From Ilumatobacteraceae bacterium (GTDB lineage Bacteria > Actinomycetota > Acidimicrobiia > Acidimicrobiales > Ilumatobacteraceae): a stretch of 9,167 nucleotides of DNA. The notes beneath the pieces are model-generated. The model saw nothing but the letters and a program-made list of their open reading frames with translations, did no database searches and was not told the origin of the DNA. The stretch covers positions 1 through 9,167 of the forward strand of contig JAODBQ010000690.1 in the NCBI GenBank assembly GCA_025464045.1. Reading direction: 5' to 3'. Within the stretch, counting starts at the first letter, position 1. Each line of letters begins with the position of its first letter. This document shows, in pieces, positions 6,488 to 9,167 of the stretch. Position numbers and translations under genes: made by a program.

Positions 6488-9167
6488 GTGGGAGACGCCA
6501 CTCGTAGGTTGATCGAGGTGGCCGGAGGATCCCGTGTAACGATCCGTTCCCTCGGGCGCGACCCGCGTTCGGTGGCGCTCACCGAGAGTGCACACGCCCT
6601 CGGCGTGACGGCGGTGACCTGGATCGATGTCGCCGACGTGGTCTTCTTCGCGGCCGATCTCGACGACGACGGTCGCCGCCGGATGGAGACGCTGCTCGTC
6701 GACCCGCTGCTCCAGCAGGCGGATTGGTCCGTGCCCGTGGACGGGCTGGAGAAGGCCGTCCTCCCAGGTGTGACCGATGCCGTCGCCGATGCGGTGCGGC
6801 TCGGAGCGGACACGATCGGGGTCGTCATCGGCGATGCCGCAACCGGCACCCACTTCGCCATCGACGGCGACATCGACGAGGTCTCGATGCGGCTGCTGGC
6901 ACGCCGCCTGCTGGCCAACGAGGTGATCGAGCGGTGGGCGCCGGCGCCGATCGAGCCGACGTTCATCGACAGCGCCGCAGGACCCGGCGACGCGTTCGCG
7001 CCGACGGTGGCGATCACCGGTCTCGACCCTGCGGCGCTCGCCGCGCTGAACGTGGAGCGGGGGATGTCGCTGGATCCCGCGGAGCTCGTCGCGATCGCCG
7101 ATCACTACCGCAGCGCCGGGCGCGAACCGACCGACGTCGAGCTGGAGATGCTGGCCCAGACGTGGAGCGAGCACTGCGCGCACAAGACGTTCCGCGCCCG
7201 GATCACCACCGACTCGGGTGCCACGATCACTCCCCTGCTGCGCCAGCTGCGCGACGCGACGGACGCGATCGCCGCGCCGTTCCTGCGCAGCGCGTTCGTC
7301 GGCAACGCCGGAATCGTCTCGTTCAGCGAAGGCACCACGATCGCGGTGAAGGCCGAGACCCACAACCACCCGTCGGCGATCGAGCCGTTCGGTGGTGCGA
7401 ACACGGGCGTCGGCGGCGTCATCCGCGACGTCATGGGTGCGGCGCACCGCCCGATCGCGATCACCGACGTGCTCTGCTTCGGCCCCACCGACCTGCCCAC
7501 GGCCGATCTCCCCGACGGAGTGCTCCACCCCCGGCTCATCGCGGCCGGGGTGGTCGCCGGAGTCGCCGACTACGGCAACAAGATCGGCCTGCCCACCGTC
7601 GCCGGCGCCGTGCTCTACGACCGCGGCTACGTCGCCAACCCGCTCGTCTACTGCGGCTGCATCGGCACCGCGCGCGACGTCCCCCCGCTACCGGGCCCGC
7701 AACCCGGCGACCTCGTCCTCGTCCTCGGCGGGCGCACGGGTCGCGACGGTCTGCGCGGGGCGACCTTCTCCAGCGCGACCATGGATGCGACCACCGGCGA
7801 CGTCGCCGGGGCCAGCGTGCAGATCGGCGACCCGATCGTCGAGCAGTTGCTCATCGACGCGTTGGACGAGCTCCACGGCCTGTACACCGCGATCACCGAC
7901 TGCGGCGCCGGCGGGCTCTCGTCGGCCGTCGGCGAGATGGCCGAGCGCGTCGGCGCGGACGTCGACGTGCTGCTCGCCCCGCTGAAGTACCCGGGCCTCG
8001 CCGCGTGGGAGATCTGGCTCAGCGAGGCGCAGGAGCGGATGGTGCTCGCCGTCCCGCCCGCCTCGGTCGACGAGGTCGTGCGGCGCTGCGCCCGCCACGG
8101 TGTCGAGGCGACGGCCCTCGGCGCCTTCAGCGGCGACGGCGTGCTGCGGGTGCGTGCCGGCGCCCAGGTGGTGGCCGAGATGGACACCGCGTTCCTACAC
8201 GACGGTCGTCCGCAACGGACGATGGCCGCCGTCCTGCCCACCCCGAACCGGGACGAGGCGCCCGCGCCGACGGGAGTCGACGTCGTCCCGACGCTGCTCG
8301 CGCTGCTGTCGCACCCGAACATCGCCTCGAAGGCGGAGATCGTCCACCGCTACGACCACGAGATCCTCGGCTCGACCGTCGTGCGCCCGATGGTCGGGCC
8401 CGACGCCAGCGGTCCGGCCGACGGCGTGGTGCTCGCCCGTCCCGCCGACACCCACGGCCTGGCCATCGGCATCGGCGTCAACCCGTGGTTCGGGTCGCGT
8501 GACCCGGAGCGGATGGCCCACGCCGTCGTCGACGAGGCGATCCGCAACGTCGTCGCCGTCGGCGCCGACCCCGCCAGGATCGCCCTGCTCGACAACTTCT
8601 CGTGGGGCGATCCACGACGCCCGGAGACGCTCGGCGAGCTCGTGGTCGCGGTGCGCGGCTGCTGCGACGCGTCGGTCATCAACGACGCCCCGTTCGTCAG
8701 CGGCAAGGACTCGCTGAACAACGAGTACCTCGGCACCGACGGGCTCCGCCACGCGGTCCCGCCGACGCTGGTGATCACGGCGGTCGCCCACGTACCCGAC
8801 GCGAACCGGGTGATCACGCCGGACCTCAAGCAGGCCGGCAACGTCCTGGTGGTCCTCGGGCGCAGCCGCGCCGAGTTCGGTGGCAGCCACCTCGAGCTGC
8901 TCGGCGGTCCCGCCGGCTCGCGCAGCGTCGTGCCCGCACCCGACCCCGACTCGCCGGCGCGCTACCGCCGGCTGCACCTCGCGCTGCGCAGCGGGCGGAT
9001 CGCCGCCTGCCACGACGTCAGCGAGGGTGGCGTCGCCGTGGCGGTCGCCGAGATGGCGATCGGCGGCCAGCTCGGACTCGCCCTCGACGTCACCTCCACC
9101 GGGATCGACGCCGTGTCGATGCTCTTCGCCGAGTCGAGCGGCCGCTTCGTGTGCGAGCTCGCGCCGG
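6488..9167 (+). CDS. purL: Phosphoribosylformylglycinamidine synthase PurL with fused PurS-like N-terminus, 3'-truncated
   Basis: The frame is open for 893 codons from the GTG at 6488 to the window edge. PurL converts FGAR to FGAM using ATP and ammonia from glutamine in purine synthesis. The core starts near residue 188 and shows GREPTDVELEMLAQTWSEHC (SEHC 227-230), HNHPSAIEPFGG (292-303), QIGDPIVEQL (GDP 447-449), DCGAGGLSSAVGEMA (471-485), SGKDSLNNE (738-746) and HDVSEGG (842-848). Ahead of it are two PurS-like halves (about 17-80 and 87-150), so a separate PurS may not be needed; no glutaminase domain is seen so far, so PurQ should act as partner. Free-standing PurL is about 740 residues; with the extension I expect about 970-1000, so roughly 80-100 residues are missing. 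In-frame alternatives TTG 6509 and GTG 6518 exist; 6488 is favoured by the -10-like box and absence of a usable Shine-Dalgarno. Confidence 0.95.
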   Translation, partial: MGDATRRLIEVAGGSRVTIRSLGRDPRSVALTESAHALGVTAVTWIDVADVVFFAADLDDDGRRRMETLLVDPLLQQADWSVPVDGLEKAVLPGVTDAVADAVRLGADTIGVVIGDAATGTHFAIDGDIDEVSMRLLARRLLANEVIERWAPAPIEPTFIDSAAGPGDAFAPTVAITGLDPAALAALNVERGMSLDPAELVAIADHYRSAGREPTDVELEMLAQTWSEHCAHKTFRARITTDSGATITPLLRQLRDATDAIAAPFLRSAFVGNAGIVSFSEGTTIAVKAETHNHPSAIEPFGGANTGVGGVIRDVMGAAHRPIAITDVLCFGPTDLPTADLPDGVLHPRLIAAGVVAGVADYGNKIGLPTVAGAVLYDRGYVANPLVYCGCIGTARDVPPLPGPQPGDLVLVLGGRTGRDGLRGATFSSATMDATTGDVAGASVQIGDPIVEQLLIDALDELHGLYTAITDCGAGGLSSAVGEMAERVGADVDVLLAPLKYPGLAAWEIWLSEAQERMVLAVPPASVDEVVRRCARHGVEATALGAFSGDGVLRVRAGAQVVAEMDTAFLHDGRPQRTMAAVLPTPNRDEAPAPTGVDVVPTLLALLSHPNIASKAEIVHRYDHEILGSTVVRPMVGPDASGPADGVVLARPADTHGLAIGIGVNPWFGSRDPERMAHAVVDEAIRNVVAVGADPARIALLDNFSWGDPRRPETLGELVVAVRGCCDASVINDAPFVSGKDSLNNEYLGTDGLRHAVPPTLVITAVAHVPDANRVITPDLKQAGNVLVVLGRSRAEFGGSHLELLGGPAGSRSVVPAPDPDSPARYRRLHLALRSGRIAACHDVSEGGVAVAVAEMAIGGQLGLALDVTSTGIDAVSMLFAESSGRFVCELAP

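Noticed and set aside
6524..6529. GGAGGA as a ribosome binding site for a later purL start
   Set aside because: The only nearby start, GTG at 6534, is out of frame and is followed at once by TAA; the in-frame codon at 6536 is GTA, not a start.
6724..8502. Long open frame (592 codons) on the plus strand between 6724 and 8502
   Set aside because: It is a shifted frame of purL, extremely Arg-rich and without motifs; the frame starting at 6488 carries all PurL signatures.
1..9167. A novel multi-gene system (defence, secondary metabolism, mobile element)
   Set aside because: Every reading frame with recognisable motifs belongs to a known enzyme or assembly family, and no transposase, integrase, nuclease, toxin-antitoxin pair, CRISPR repeat or biosynthetic core enzyme is visible.

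Overview
The window is very GC-rich, densely packed DNA with strong G/C third-position bias, GTG starts and few Shine-Dalgarno sequences. Together with an actinobacterial-type wax ester synthase/diacylglycerol acyltransferase (WS/DGAT), a SURF1 protein and a PurL with a fused PurS-like N-terminus, this suggests an actinomycetote. An Acidimicrobiia (Ilumatobacter-like) lineage is my best guess, from general resemblance only and without a database search.

Layout, left to right: (1) the 3' part of a phytanoyl-CoA dioxygenase-family gene (+), followed 3 bp later by a SURF1 cytochrome oxidase assembly gene (+). (2) A metallo-beta-lactamase-fold hydrolase (-), convergent with SURF1; the 12-bp gap is the loop of a perfect 7-bp inverted repeat whose arms contain the two stop codons. 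(3) A divergent WS/DGAT gene (+) with a good ribosome binding site and a 126-residue lysine/arginine/alanine-rich, histone-H1-like C-terminal tail. Its 3' end overlaps by 14 bp the convergent 3' end of (4) a two-gene minus-strand operon: a histidine phosphatase followed by a GMC-family flavin oxidoreductase, overlapping by 8 bp. (5) Divergent from that operon, purL (+), open to the right edge of the window, begins at a GTG placed just after a -10-like box, as expected for a leaderless mRNA.

No intergenic stretch exceeds about 85 bp. I see no tRNA, rRNA, CRISPR array, insertion sequence, phage gene or attachment site. The genes do not form one obvious pathway. PhyH, the MBL hydrolase, WS/DGAT and the GMC oxidoreductase are all compatible with lipid or alcohol metabolism, while SURF1 (respiration) and PurL (purine synthesis) are housekeeping genes. 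I do not see a new multi-gene defence or mobile system. The items most worth a second look are the histone-like tail on the lipid-synthesis enzyme, the altered metal-binding motif of the MBL protein, the two PurS-like halves fused to PurL, and the compact gene-end and gene-start arrangements.
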